Assembly: GCA_964019335.1 (NCBI GenBank)
Contig: OZ025648.1
Coordinates: 930,001 to 994,000, forward strand
Source: Diplonema japonicum
Lineage: Eukaryota > Euglenozoa > Diplonemea > Diplonemida > Diplonemidae
Reading direction: 5' to 3'
Length of the DNA stretch: 64,000 nucleotides
Shown: positions 31,350-40,718 of the stretch, piece after piece
How positions within the stretch are numbered: position 1 is the first letter of the stretch
Layout: each line of letters begins with the position of its first letter
The notes under the pieces: model-generated
Seen by the model: only the letters and a program-made list of their open reading frames with translations
Databases searched by the model: none
Told to the model about the DNA's origin: nothing
Program-made: the position numbers and the translations under genes

Positions 31350-32017
31350 ATGGAGACAGTGGCCTGGGCTGTCGGCATCATCGCCGTGCCCATCGGAAGG
31401 GGTAAGAATTCTTTGTAAGATTTCGGCGGAAAAGTTTTTTTTTCTTCTCATCGTGAGCGGTGCTTTTCTTATTTGAAGTGCTTTAGAAAGCGGGGGGAGG
31501 GAGAGTTTTACTTTATTGTTAATAAAAAAATGGCCATTCTGTGTAAGATTTGAAAGGAAAAAGAAAAAAAAAATCGTTCCGTGAACCCCACCTCCCTGTC
31601 ATGCTTTGAAGAAGGGGGAAATAAAAAAAAAAGAAAGGGGTGAACAATTCTCTCCCCCCCCCCCCCCCCCCCCCACGCACAATTACCCTTTTTCTTCTGA
31701 TTTTCTTTTTTTCTCTACCCTTTAGGAACAGGGGCAGAGGGGGAGGGAGTGACTTTGTTCCACCGTCCCGAACGGTATTGGTTACTCAGTGACATGTTGT
31801 TCCCGTTGTCTCTTCCTCTCCTAGGCATAGTGGTGAAAAATTTTTTTTCGCATATTTTCGCATTTTCAGAACTGGTCCAAAAAGATATCGCAACACAATT
31901 CCGTGTTGAAGAAGGGGGAAAAAAAAAAAAAAAAAAAAAAAAAAAAAGCATTTCGCATCACTACTATGCCTGGGAGGGGACGACTCAGTTTCGAGTGGCA
32001 TTGTTTCCCCCCGGTGA
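31350..32017 (+). CDS. Candidate micro-gene in four exons
   Basis: Candidate exons 31350-31401, 31726-31832, 31870-31902 and 31949-32017 give 86 residues, with introns of 324, 37 and 46 bp. All splice sites are GT-AG and all junctions keep frame. Exon 1 encodes METVAWAVGIIAVPIGRG; exon 2 contains RPERYWLLSDMLFPLSLPLL; the last exon ends GIVSPR. Two short hydrophobic segments suggest a small membrane protein. More than 60% of the gene is intron, and intron 1 holds a C18 run. Supporting points are the acceptor just upstream and the consistent phases. Against it, no family is recognised and exons 3-4 are short enough to arise by chance. Confidence 0.4.
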
Positions 32018-32658
32018 CCAAAGAGGTGAGAACTCATGAAAAGATAAAAGAGCGCCCCGTCCCACCGCTTGTGTGAACGGTTTTTCTTTCTCTTTTCGCA
32101 TTTTTTCTTTTTTTTTTCAGCCCCCCCCCACCTGCTTCTTAATTATGTTCCTCATTCTTTCCACCTTTGTTTTCTTTGTCCAGATTTTATCGCTATTCGA
32201 GAAGAATATTAAAGATGGGAGTTTTTATAGACACAGTCTACTTTTTTTGTTTCTTGAGGGAACAAAAAGATCTTACGAGAGGAAAGGAAAAAAAAAAAAG
32301 GAAATTCCATCCGTCAAAACAGTTTTCTAAAAGAAATAACCCATTTTTTTTTTTTTTTGTTTTCATTGTCATAGTCTGCCCTATAGTTTCCCTACTCCCG
32401 CCCGTCCGGTTTTCTATGATTTCCTTTTTTTTTTTCCCATTTGATATGGCTAAAAAAAAAGGGGGGGGGGGGGGGGGGAAACGAGGAAACGAACGATAGA
32501 ACGATATCTCCCACCACCACCCCCTGTCCGGTCATGGCCTCGTCAATGCGAGTCACATTTTTTTTTTTTTTTCTTTCTTTCTTTTTTTTTCCTCGTCCAA
32601 AAAAAAAAAAAAAAAAAAGTGGTGACCGGCGGGGGGGAGGGGAGGGGCCGTCGGGTCC

Positions 32659-32693
<35 letters not shown>
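32018..32693. other. Intergenic, homopolymer-rich, no secure gene
   Basis: T, A, G and C runs throughout. A 61-codon frame beginning ATGTTCCTCATTC at 32145 lies after a pyrimidine tract ending TTTTTTCAG (32120) and encodes a hydrophobic then basic peptide. It is too short and biased to call. An A38 run immediately precedes the next ATG. Confidence 0.4.
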
Positions 32694-32697
<4 letters not shown>

Positions 32698-33443
32698 ACC
32701 ATTCCATATCCATGTCCATGGAGCACATCACCGCCCACGCAGCGAAGTACTTCGACATAGTAAGGAAGCACGACGAGAGGGGTTTACTTTGGCTGGTGTT
32801 CGTCACGGGCGATGACTTTCGAGTTAAATCGATGTCGTTCCTGCCCGTAGAGGCCGTGCAACTGTCTCAAAGCAACGTGCTGCTGGGACTATTTGACGAA
32901 TACAAAAAAGAAACCCAGTTCGTCTGCTGGTACACCTTGGAGAATGAGAGCGGTGTCGCGTTATGCTCAAAAGTAGTGATCGTCGACAGCTGCCCACCAC
33001 AAGAAGAAAGAGAAGCTACATGTGCGTCAATGGAGTATTCTGAGCTGGTGAAGATGACCTTGCAAATCACTGAAGCCGCCGGTAAGATGTCTGCTGCCAT
33101 TGATTCCTTAAACCAGCGTCTTGAACAGGTGTCCGAGCGACAGCAGACCATTGATGATGCCATGGTAACGGTTCTCACCGACACCCGTACCGCAATTCTT
33201 GAGGAGAAAGTTGCGAGATTGGAGAGGGCGCTGGCGGAGAAGTCCGGGCGTGGCCCGCCGTCTCCTGTTGTGTCCCCCCAGCAGGTTCCGCATTGTACTC
33301 GGCATCACGATTCGTCAGCGCTCAACATCAGCAAAATATTTCACACTCCGAGCCCCCCTACCAACCCCCTTCCTGCTGCGCCTTCTTCTACGCTAGATGA
33401 TATGATATCAAAGTTTGAAGCGAAATTAGCTACCATAACATGA
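32694..33443 (+). CDS. Uncharacterised protein with coiled coil
   Basis: Single exon, 249 residues from ATG 32694. Residues 1-105 look globular, with strands such as GLLWLVFVTGDDFRVKSMSF and TQFVCWYTL. Residues 112-185 are helical and predicted coiled coil (LNQRLEQVSERQQTIDDAM, EEKVARLERALAEKS). The rest is Pro/Ser-rich, with a final short amphipathic helix. No membrane helix, no known motif. Confidence 0.75.
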
Positions 33444-33607
33444 AGTTTGCATTTTTTTTTAATAGATATATGGGGGGAGGGAGGGGGGGATTTTGGAAGG
33501 GGGGAAAAAAAGTGCTCGGGCATTATTTTTTTTGTCAGTCTCGGGATTTTTTTTTTCTGTTACAGTAATTATTTATTACTATAGATTATGTTTTTTTTTT
33601 TACCCCT

Positions 33608-33641
<34 letters not shown>

Positions 33642-33755
33642 GTTTTCTCCCCTCCCCACTTTCTGACATTAAGCGTGTAGAAAAAAAAAAAGGAAAAAAA
33701 AAAAAAACCTAGGAGGAGCGGGGGGTTTCACACACACACTTTTTTATTTTTTAAA

Positions 33756-35773
33756 ATGAAGGCCAAAAGAAAGACTTCGAAGCGAGTGACCACCAAGCAG
33801 ACGGCGAAGGTATGTGTCCCCCCCCCCCCAGTCTCAAAGAGGGGGAAAAACAAAAGGGAAAAAAAAAAAAAAAAAAAAAAACCTAGGTGACGAAGAAGGT
33901 AAGCCGGTTTAAAAGAGAAGCGCGAAGAACGGCCAGAAAAATGAAGTCGCAAGGAATACTTGGATCTAAGCGTATGTTTCCCCCCCCTTTTTTCTTCTTC
34001 ATTTTTATGCTATACGAGCTCGTCCGGATAAAAATGGGGGGGTTCAAAAATCTTTTCGCTTTGTATTCTTTGATTGCTTAGCTTTATCCTACAGCCATGT
34101 ACGTAGTAGTGGAAGGCGTTAGCCATCATCTGCTTTCGCAAGACAGACCCATGATTGGAATTGCTTTTTTTGGCATTCCTTATCGCATCCTGTTTGAACG
34201 GTACGGTGTACGCAGCGCAAAGCCACATAAGGTTCACTGCACATCACCCTGTACCAGCATCTACTACTTCGCAAACTCTGCATTTGTCCTCCAAAACACC
34301 CGGGGAAAAAAAAATACACACACACACACACATATAAATAAAATACAAACCCACTTACAAACCACAGGTAAGGAGAAGGACCCCGCCTTGTCGGTGCCGA
34401 ACAGCTGGCCAGGAAAGGAACAAATCCTACAAACCGCAGCGCTTGAGCGGGAAGTCGCTCTGCAAGATAAGAAGGCGAAGAAGGAGGCGGCAAAGAAGCT
34501 GAGGGAATGGGAGAAGGCCAACCCCGACAAGGCCAAGATCAAGAAAGCAAGGGCGGAGGCGAGGGCCCTGCAGCTCGAGGAAGCAAGGAAGGAGTCCTTG
34601 AAGGCCTCGCAGAGCTTCTCAACGCAAATGCACAAGGTCATCCCACGCTGCAACTGCATCATACAGGTCCTCGACGCAAGATGCGCCGCCGGCTCCATCT
34701 CCCCTGCCATCGAATCACTGATTGAAGAAACCCAGAAGGACCCCAAGGCAAAGGAGCTCGTTGTTATCTATCTCATCAACAAAATCGACCTTGTGCCGAG
34801 GAACTACGCGGAGACCTCTGTAGCATCTTTGAAGGCATCCTTGAAAGACAACGCAGCATTGAAAATCAAGAGAAAGGTTGCTGTTTACTCGACAAAGTTC
34901 ACCGAGTCACCGGGTATGCTGATGAAGCTTATGCAGACTGACTGGTTGAAGAATGTCTACAAGAAGAAGATTATTGCGGCGGTGGTGGGCTTCCCGAACA
35001 CGGGGAAGAACAGTTTGATCAGAGACTTGGAGGTGACAGCTAAAACAGTGTCGGTTCACGCTGCGTCGCAGGTTCCAAGAAACTCCGCTTCAAAAATTCC
35101 GGGCGCGCAGGATTTGGCGTTGGTGACGTTCCCGAGGGACAGCACAGTGGAGTCACGAGCGGCGGATGGTTTCAACGTGATTTTCAAACAGAACGAAGCA
35201 GTTCAAGCAAGGGATGTGGGTGAAAAGGTGGCAATGCATTGCATCCAGAATGCGGCGGTGAAGACAGCAACCTTCTACAAGATCGCGAAGGTGTCAACCC
35301 CCGAAGCACTTCTCTCCTCCATTTGCAAAAAGCGTGGGTTGGTCATCGAGGGAGCCCAGGACACCAACAGAGCGTGCGCCATGCTTGCACAAGACATTAG
35401 TTCGGGTAAGCTTCTCATCGCTTCCGCGTTGCCGTCTGTTGAAAAAAAGACAAGAACCGAAAGCGTTGCAGAGCTCCTTGACGTTCTTAAGCAATGCGTC
35501 CTCCCCGACTCCAAGCTTATCGAAGCCCCCGAAAAATGCTTCGAAATCGTTGATTTCGTCCTCAACAAGGAGGTCACCAAGAAGGAGAGACGAGCGGAGA
35601 AGAAGGCTGCACAAAAGGCAGGTATGGAGGTCGACAGTGACTCCGAAGAAGAGTTCGAGGAAATAGAAGAAGAGGAGGAAGACCCCACTACTTACAAGCT
35701 GGATGACTCGCAATGGGTGGACGAGGGCAGCAGCGGGGAAGAATTCGAAGAGATGGAAGAGGATGAAGAGTAA
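33756..35773 (+). CDS. Nucleostemin/GNL3-like nucleolar GTPase family protein
   Basis: Exons 33756-33809, 33887-33971 and 34368-35773 join across introns of 77 and 396 bp to give 514 residues. The N-terminus is the basic, nucleolar-type region (KAKRKTSKRVTTKQTAK; KREARRTARKMKSQG) and then KDPALSVPNSWPGKEQIL, matching the KDPGxPNSxPFKE phrase of GNL3 proteins. A coiled coil (about 65-110) precedes a circularly permuted GTPase domain: G4 NKIDLVP near 185 comes before G1 GFPNTGKNS near 254. The G1 Ser/Thr after Lys is Asn, and no DxPG G3 motif is visible. The C-terminus is acidic. The family acts in large-subunit ribosome assembly and nucleolar traffic. Confidence 0.88.
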
Positions 35774-36081
35774 AAGACAGTGCATTAAAAAAAAAAAAAA
35801 GGTTCCTCCCCCCCCTACCCCAACCCTTTCTTCTTCCCCCGTTGTCATATCATTCCCCATTTTTTTTTCTTTTCTTTTTTTTTTTTCTTTTTTCCATCAG
35901 TACCCCGCCCGCTTTCCCTCTTCATTTTTTTTTCTTCTTTTACAATCATTCACCCGCTTTATATAAACCCTCCTTTTTTTTCCGTTTTTTTTTTTTTCCA
36001 CCCTGCCCTTTCCCTTTTTTTTTTCTTCTTGTTTCGGCAAAAAAAAAAAAAAAAAAAAAAAAGGTACACAAAACACGCAAC
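35774..36081. other. Intergenic pyrimidine tracts
   Basis: Strong C/T-rich tracts (35800-36040) followed by an A27 run and the next ATG, a typical trans-splicing layout. No gene seen. Confidence 0.55.
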
Positions 36082-36972
36082 ATGCCAGGCGCACACCCAG
36101 GCGAGGGCGCCAAGGGTTACAAAGGGCTTTGCGTCTTCGATATGGATAATACACTAACACGAGATATGCTGTCTAGTGAAAAGGCCTGCCGGGCAAAGGT
36201 GGAGAGGACACCAGCGTGGCACATCCCGGAGCAAGGGGTGCTAGCCGCAGAGCAGTACCCGGGACTGTACGCAAAGCAAGCCGTGAAGAGATGTCTCAAC
36301 GAAGGCTTCGCGGTAGGCGTGGCGACCGCAGCCCCCTGCGTGCCACCCCCTGCACTAGGCGACCCTGGCGGGAGAAAGGCCAGGGAAAGCCTCCAAACAA
36401 GAATGGGTTTTTTAAAAGGCATAGGAATGCCATCAACAGTCGTAACAGCACAGAACCAACAAGGCCCCGCCTACCAATGCATTGACGATCTATCGGGGAA
36501 CGGGACCTCCAAGAAAAGCCAAATGGTTGGGAATTTAATGGGTTTCTACGGAACGAAGCAGGAAAATACCGTGTTTTTCGACGACCAACAAAGATTTCTA
36601 AATGAGGTGAATTCCGTGTACCCAAAGGTCACCACACAGCTAGCTTCCTCCAAGGAATGCCATGGCAAGGTCTGCCTCAAAGCATGCGGGCTTCGAAAGT
36701 CTGAGTTCGACGTGGGCATCGGCAAGGCACAGCTCCGCTCTGATCCTTCTGCGGCAGATTCTCTCCTCAGCACCACCAAATTCAATCTCGCAGGGAAAGC
36801 AGAGAAGGGTTCAAATACCATTGGACGGCGGACAAGCCACACCGTTCCTAAAAAAACTCTCCTACACCACCAGGCCCTTGCCAACCCTGCACAAAGACAT
36901 GGCTTGGGAGGGAACATGGCCGCACAGCCTCACACACGCTTACACCACCACCACCACCATCTTCATCAGTGA
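36082..36972 (+). CDS. HAD-superfamily phosphatase-like protein
   Basis: Single exon, 296 residues from ATG 36082, after an A27 run. Motif I CVFDMDNTLT (residues 15-24) has both catalytic Asp residues of haloacid-dehalogenase-type phosphatases. A Lys in KKSQMV (near 152) suits motif III, and VFFDDQ (near 171) suits motif IV, so the Mg-dependent active site looks intact. There is a Pro/Cys-rich cap region between. The last 80 residues are disordered and end in a natural run of six His. The substrate is unknown. Confidence 0.8.
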   Translation: MPGAHPGEGAKGYKGLCVFDMDNTLTRDMLSSEKACRAKVERTPAWHIPEQGVLAAEQYPGLYAKQAVKRCLNEGFAVGVATAAPCVPPPALGDPGGRKARESLQTRMGFLKGIGMPSTVVTAQNQQGPAYQCIDDLSGNGTSKKSQMVGNLMGFYGTKQENTVFFDDQQRFLNEVNSVYPKVTTQLASSKECHGKVCLKACGLRKSEFDVGIGKAQLRSDPSAADSLLSTTKFNLAGKAEKGSNTIGRRTSHTVPKKTLLHHQALANPAQRHGLGGNMAAQPHTRLHHHHHHLHQ

Positions 36973-37479
36973 AGAAGGCTGAAAGTGGTTTTTTTTTTTT
37001 TTTTTTTTTTTTATTCTCCCCATTTTCAGTTACAGAAAGAAGAATGAGGAGGGAGGAAAGAAGAAATAAGAGAAAAAAAAAAGTGTGCAGAATAAGGGTG
37101 TGTTTTTTTTTTTATTTTCTTTCTTCTCCCTTTTTTTTTTTTTTTTTTTTTTTTCCTACCAAATTTACAATCGATTTATGGTTTTTTATTCTTCTTCTTC
37201 TTTTTTTTCTTTACTTCCATAGTGTCCAGGGTTAACCGATCACCTTCGGGTTTTGAAACCCGACCCGAGCAATTTTAGATTTTCGATCACAGTCGGGTTA
37301 ATGATCGGTTTTTTTCTGGCAAAAAATACCAAGACCATGCTCAAATTTTTTTTTTTCAAAAACCCTATTTTGACGATCTGAGCCCATTCCAGCCATTAAA
37401 ACCCAAAATAGAGCCTTATTTAAGGCCTTAAATGCAGTATTGAAAAAACTGGTTTTCAGACCTGTAATTCTCCTGGGTG

Positions 37480-37815
37480 CAGGCCGGCTTCGCAACAGTA
37501 CGCGACAGCCTACCTCTGCAAGACGTGTCTGAGGGGGAATGGCTGTCCTACTCGGCCATAGCCCAAATGGACCACAGCCTTGAGACGAGTACCTCATTCG
37601 ATATCGAAGCGCGGTGGCTGGCACAGAAAGCTGCTCTCCCTGTTTTGCATGCCAGGGCCTTGTCGCTGCTGTACGCGCAGCCTGTGGTAACAGCCGTGGA
37701 CGCGGTGTTCTCCTCGATCGACGCCAAGTTCGGAGAGATGCGTCGCGTCCGCCTCACACCAGACGTACGAAGGCAGCTGTTGTTCTTGTACCTGAACCAG
37801 GACTCAGTGGTGCTC
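37480..37815 (+). pseudogene. hAT transposase C-terminal dimerisation-region fragment
   Basis: One frame reads about 110 residues with the hAT C-terminal pattern. RWLAQKAALPVLHARALSLL is followed by an SxxxAVFSSIDAKFGE segment (the usual Ser-x-ErxFS) and RRVRLTPDVRRQLLFLYLNQ, corresponding to the family's R-x-x-L-x-P-x-x-x-x-L-x-F-L-x-x-N ending. No start codon and no catalytic core are present. The frame continues to 38097 but the later part is not transposase-like. Confidence 0.7.
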
Positions 37816-38069
37816 TGTCTTCGTCTGACAGGCACCACGTTCTCAGGCACGCCGGGTTGCAAGCAGGGAGGTGAGAAATTGTGCGTTCATCGCTGTGTGC
37901 GTGCATTCAGTTCTCTGTGGGTGAACACCCTGCCTCAACGGGCACGCTTCCGTGTGTCCCATGGAGCTTTTCAAGGCGCCCCCTTACTTTGTGCGTTGCT
38001 ACTTCCCGTTCAAGTTTCAATGTTTTTCATTATTGACTTTCGTGCCCAGTTAAAAACTCGCCAAAAACA

Positions 38070-38790
38070 GGGAGAATGCCGATTTTCGGGAAAATAATCC
38101 TTTTCTAAGTTGTTTCGATGCAGGCGTTGTGTACCTGGGAGGTCCGGGAGACGAATAGAAGGGTTATAAGTATGGTTGCATGCTCTCCTCCCGTTCTAAT
38201 TATTGATTTTTGATTTCGCTCCTATTTAAACAGAAAAAAGAAGAAAACCCGCCAAAAAAAGCGAAAAAACAGCTTTTCGGGAAAATAATCCTTTTCTAAG
38301 TCGTTTTGATGCTCCCTGGGGTCGGCTTTGTGTATCTGGGGGGCCCGGGGGACGAATAAAAGCGTTATTATATGCATGGTTGCGTGCTCTCCTCCCGTTT
38401 TAATTATTGACTTTTGATTTCGCTCCCAATTAGGATCCTGCCTGAAACAGGGAAGCACCAGCTTTTCGGGAAAATAATCCTTTTCTATGTCATTTTGATG
38501 CTCCCTGGGGTCGGCTTTGTGTATCTGGGGGGCCCGGGGGATGAAACGAAGGGTTTTAAGCATGATTGCATGCTCTCCTCCTGTTTTAATTTTTGATTTT
38601 CGATTTTTTTTTGTTTTTTCGCTTTTAATTAAAAACCCGTCAAAAAAAGCGAAAAAACAGCTTTTCGAGAAAATAATCCTTTTCTAAGTCGTTTTGATGC
38701 TCCCTGGGGCCGGCTTTGTGTATCTGGGGGGCCCGGGATACGAATATAAGGGTTTTAAGCATGGTTGCATGCTCGCCTTTCATTTGACGT
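38070..38790. repeat. Four tandem ~190-bp subterminal repeats of the transposon
   Basis: The block TTTTCGGGAAAATAATCCTT (TTTTCGAGAAAATAATCCTT in the last) recurs near 38083, 38274, 38463 and 38662, about 188-199 bp apart. Each is followed by a GATGCTCCCTGGGG or diverged version, a GGGGGGCCCGGG-type block and a GTTGCATGCTC block. Copies 2-4 are the most alike; the first is diverged. They lie just inside the right inverted repeat. Confidence 0.85.
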
Positions 38791-38971
38791 CAATTTAAAA
38801 CCCGATTGTAATTAAAAACCCGCGGGTGATCGGTTAACCCTGGATACTATGTACTTCTCTTTTTTTTTCTTCTTCTTCTTTTTTCAAGACAAAACGGAAG
38901 AGGAAAAAAAAAAAAAGAGATATTTAAGGGGGTACCTGCGGGACGCCTGAAAAATCTTAAACTACTTCGGG

Positions 38972-39008
<37 letters not shown>

Positions 39009-39076
39009 AGGAAGAAAAAGGACCCCTCCCTTGGGGGGAGAGAAAGAGGGGGAGAGAAAAAAAAATTTAAAAAAAA

Positions 39077-39761
39077 ATGGATTTTTTTATATTGTCGGTT
39101 GTGCTGATGATCAACTGGGTGAACGCTACATATCTATTACAGTACTTGGTGCCGAAGTGGGCGGGGGAAGGGGACGGGGAGTGCTGGTGGACATTGGTGC
39201 CCTACGCAGGGTGCATGGCGATGGCTTGCTGGTCGTACTACATGACCGTTGTGACTCACCCAGGAAGGGTGCCTGTCGCATGGAGAGAAACTTCGAACCC
39301 TCTACAGTTTGATGAGACAACACCTTTGAACGGTGGATCGCACTCTCAGAGGAGGTTTTGCCCAAATTGCTGCCACTGGAAGCCTCCCAGAGCTCATCAT
39401 TGCTCTACATGTAAAAAGTGTGTTTTAAAGTATGACCACCATTGTCCATGGGTCGGAAATTGCATTGGGTACTACAACCACAAGTACTTCATCCTCCTCA
39501 TTACGTACCTCCCGGTGTCAAGTTGGATTATTGTAACAACCACCTACCCCTTGGCGGAGAATTGCATCCCTGTGGCCCTCGGCCATTCTTCCTCTTCGTG
39601 TGAGCTTTCGGCTGGGTCATTCGCCCTGTTGAACTTCACGGCCGTGTTCTTCCTGTGCTGTCTCAGTTCGATTACGCTGACTGCGTTCTCTCTGCAGCAT
39701 TATTGGCTGATGCTGCACAACAAGACGACTGTGGAGACGATACAGAAGTTGGAGGAGGTAT

Positions 39762-39804
<43 letters not shown>

Positions 39805-40044
39805 CCCCACACATTCTTCCTTGACAGGACAACCAATACAACCTTGGGTGGCGGAGTAACTGCGAAGTGGTTTGTGGATCGGATTGGTATGGAAAAAAAA
39901 AAAAAAAAAAAAAAAAAAAAACGCAGGTGGGCCTGGCCCTTCCCTGTTCCAGTGAACTCCATTACTGAAGACGGGGGGACGCGGTATAGTGTCAGAAGGA
40001 CGCCACCCACTCAAGCTTCTTGTTTTCTTGGCATGGCTGTATGA
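39077..40044 (+). CDS. DHHC-type protein S-acyltransferase
   Basis: Exons 39077-39757, 39828-39886 and 39927-40044 join across introns of 70 bp (T run) and 40 bp (A run) to give 285 residues. Helices 1-2 are near the N-terminus, then the Cys-rich domain CPNCCHWKPPRAHHCSTC with the catalytic DHHC at residues 120-123, then GNCIGYYNHKYF and helices 3-4. A TTVETI motif (the TTxE signature) follows. Splicing restores DNQYNLGWRSNCEVVCG plus Trp, the conserved C-terminal element of the family. It attaches palmitate to Cys of cytosolic proteins, probably at Golgi, ER or endosomal membrane. Proteins in this window starting MGCC or similar are potential substrates in general terms only. Confidence 0.92.
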
Positions 40045-40718
40045 AAGCGAGTAAACGAAATCATTCGCCTCTTCCTCAATTCGACCGAACGCTTTTTTTT
40101 TTCCCCCCCTCTTCTCAACTAATTCCCCTTCGTGCAGTTCTCCAAAAATAAGAAATTAGGTGGTATCCTTTAAAAAAAACGGGAGTTGATTTATCTTTTG
40201 GAGCCTGCACCGTGTTCTCTATTTCGTTCTTGTGGATCAAGGAAGGTTGCCGTTAGGGAGCAAGAGGGGGGGAGGAAGGAAGCGGGGGTGGAAAAAAAAA
40301 AAGAAATGCAAACTTTTCTTTTTTATAATCCGAAAAAAAAAAAAGAAGAACGAAGAAAGAAAGAAGGAAAAAAAAAAAAAAACACACACACACACAACCA
40401 AAGAGAGAAAAAAAAAAGAGGGGAAAAACAAAAGCAAAACAAAAAAGAGAGAGGGTCACGGGAAGTGTGCGGTTCCTCCTACACCTCCCCCCCCCTGCTT
40501 CTTTTTTTTTTAAATTTTTGTATATCTTTTTTATTTCTTTTGCTCGCTTTTTCACCAAATTTTTATCTACGAGATTTCGTAAAATTTCAAAAAAAAAGAA
40601 AACGGGGGGGGGGGAGGAGTAAGTGTACGGCGAAAGTTATTTTCTCCCCCCCCCCCCACGTTCCATCCATTCCCTTCAGTACAGGAACAGGGGGTCATAA
40701 AAAAACCCCCATCTCTGC
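40045..40718. other. Intergenic, purine- and pyrimidine-rich runs
   Basis: A-rich low complexity at 40290-40450, then C/T-rich to CCCTTCAG (40672-40679), a plausible trans-splice acceptor 39 bases before the next start. No gene seen. Confidence 0.5.

Larger units (their letters stand above)
37218..38851. mobile_element. DNA transposon with TIRs and 6-bp target duplication (hAT-like)
   Basis: The left end 37218-37254 and right end 38815-38851 are inverted repeats of 37 bp with three mismatches; both contain CCAGGGTTAACCGATCACC. The element is 1634 bp and is flanked by TACTTC on both sides (37212-37217 and 38852-38857). Inside lie a hAT-type transposase C-terminal fragment (about 37480-37815) and four tandem copies of a ~190-bp repeat. 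A whole transposase is absent, so it is non-autonomous. hAT elements usually make 8-bp duplications, so the superfamily call rests on the protein fragment. Confidence 0.85.

Noticed and set aside
38070-38790. Tandem repeats considered as a CRISPR-like array
   Set aside because: The ~190-bp period, eukaryotic context and enclosing transposon ends rule this out.
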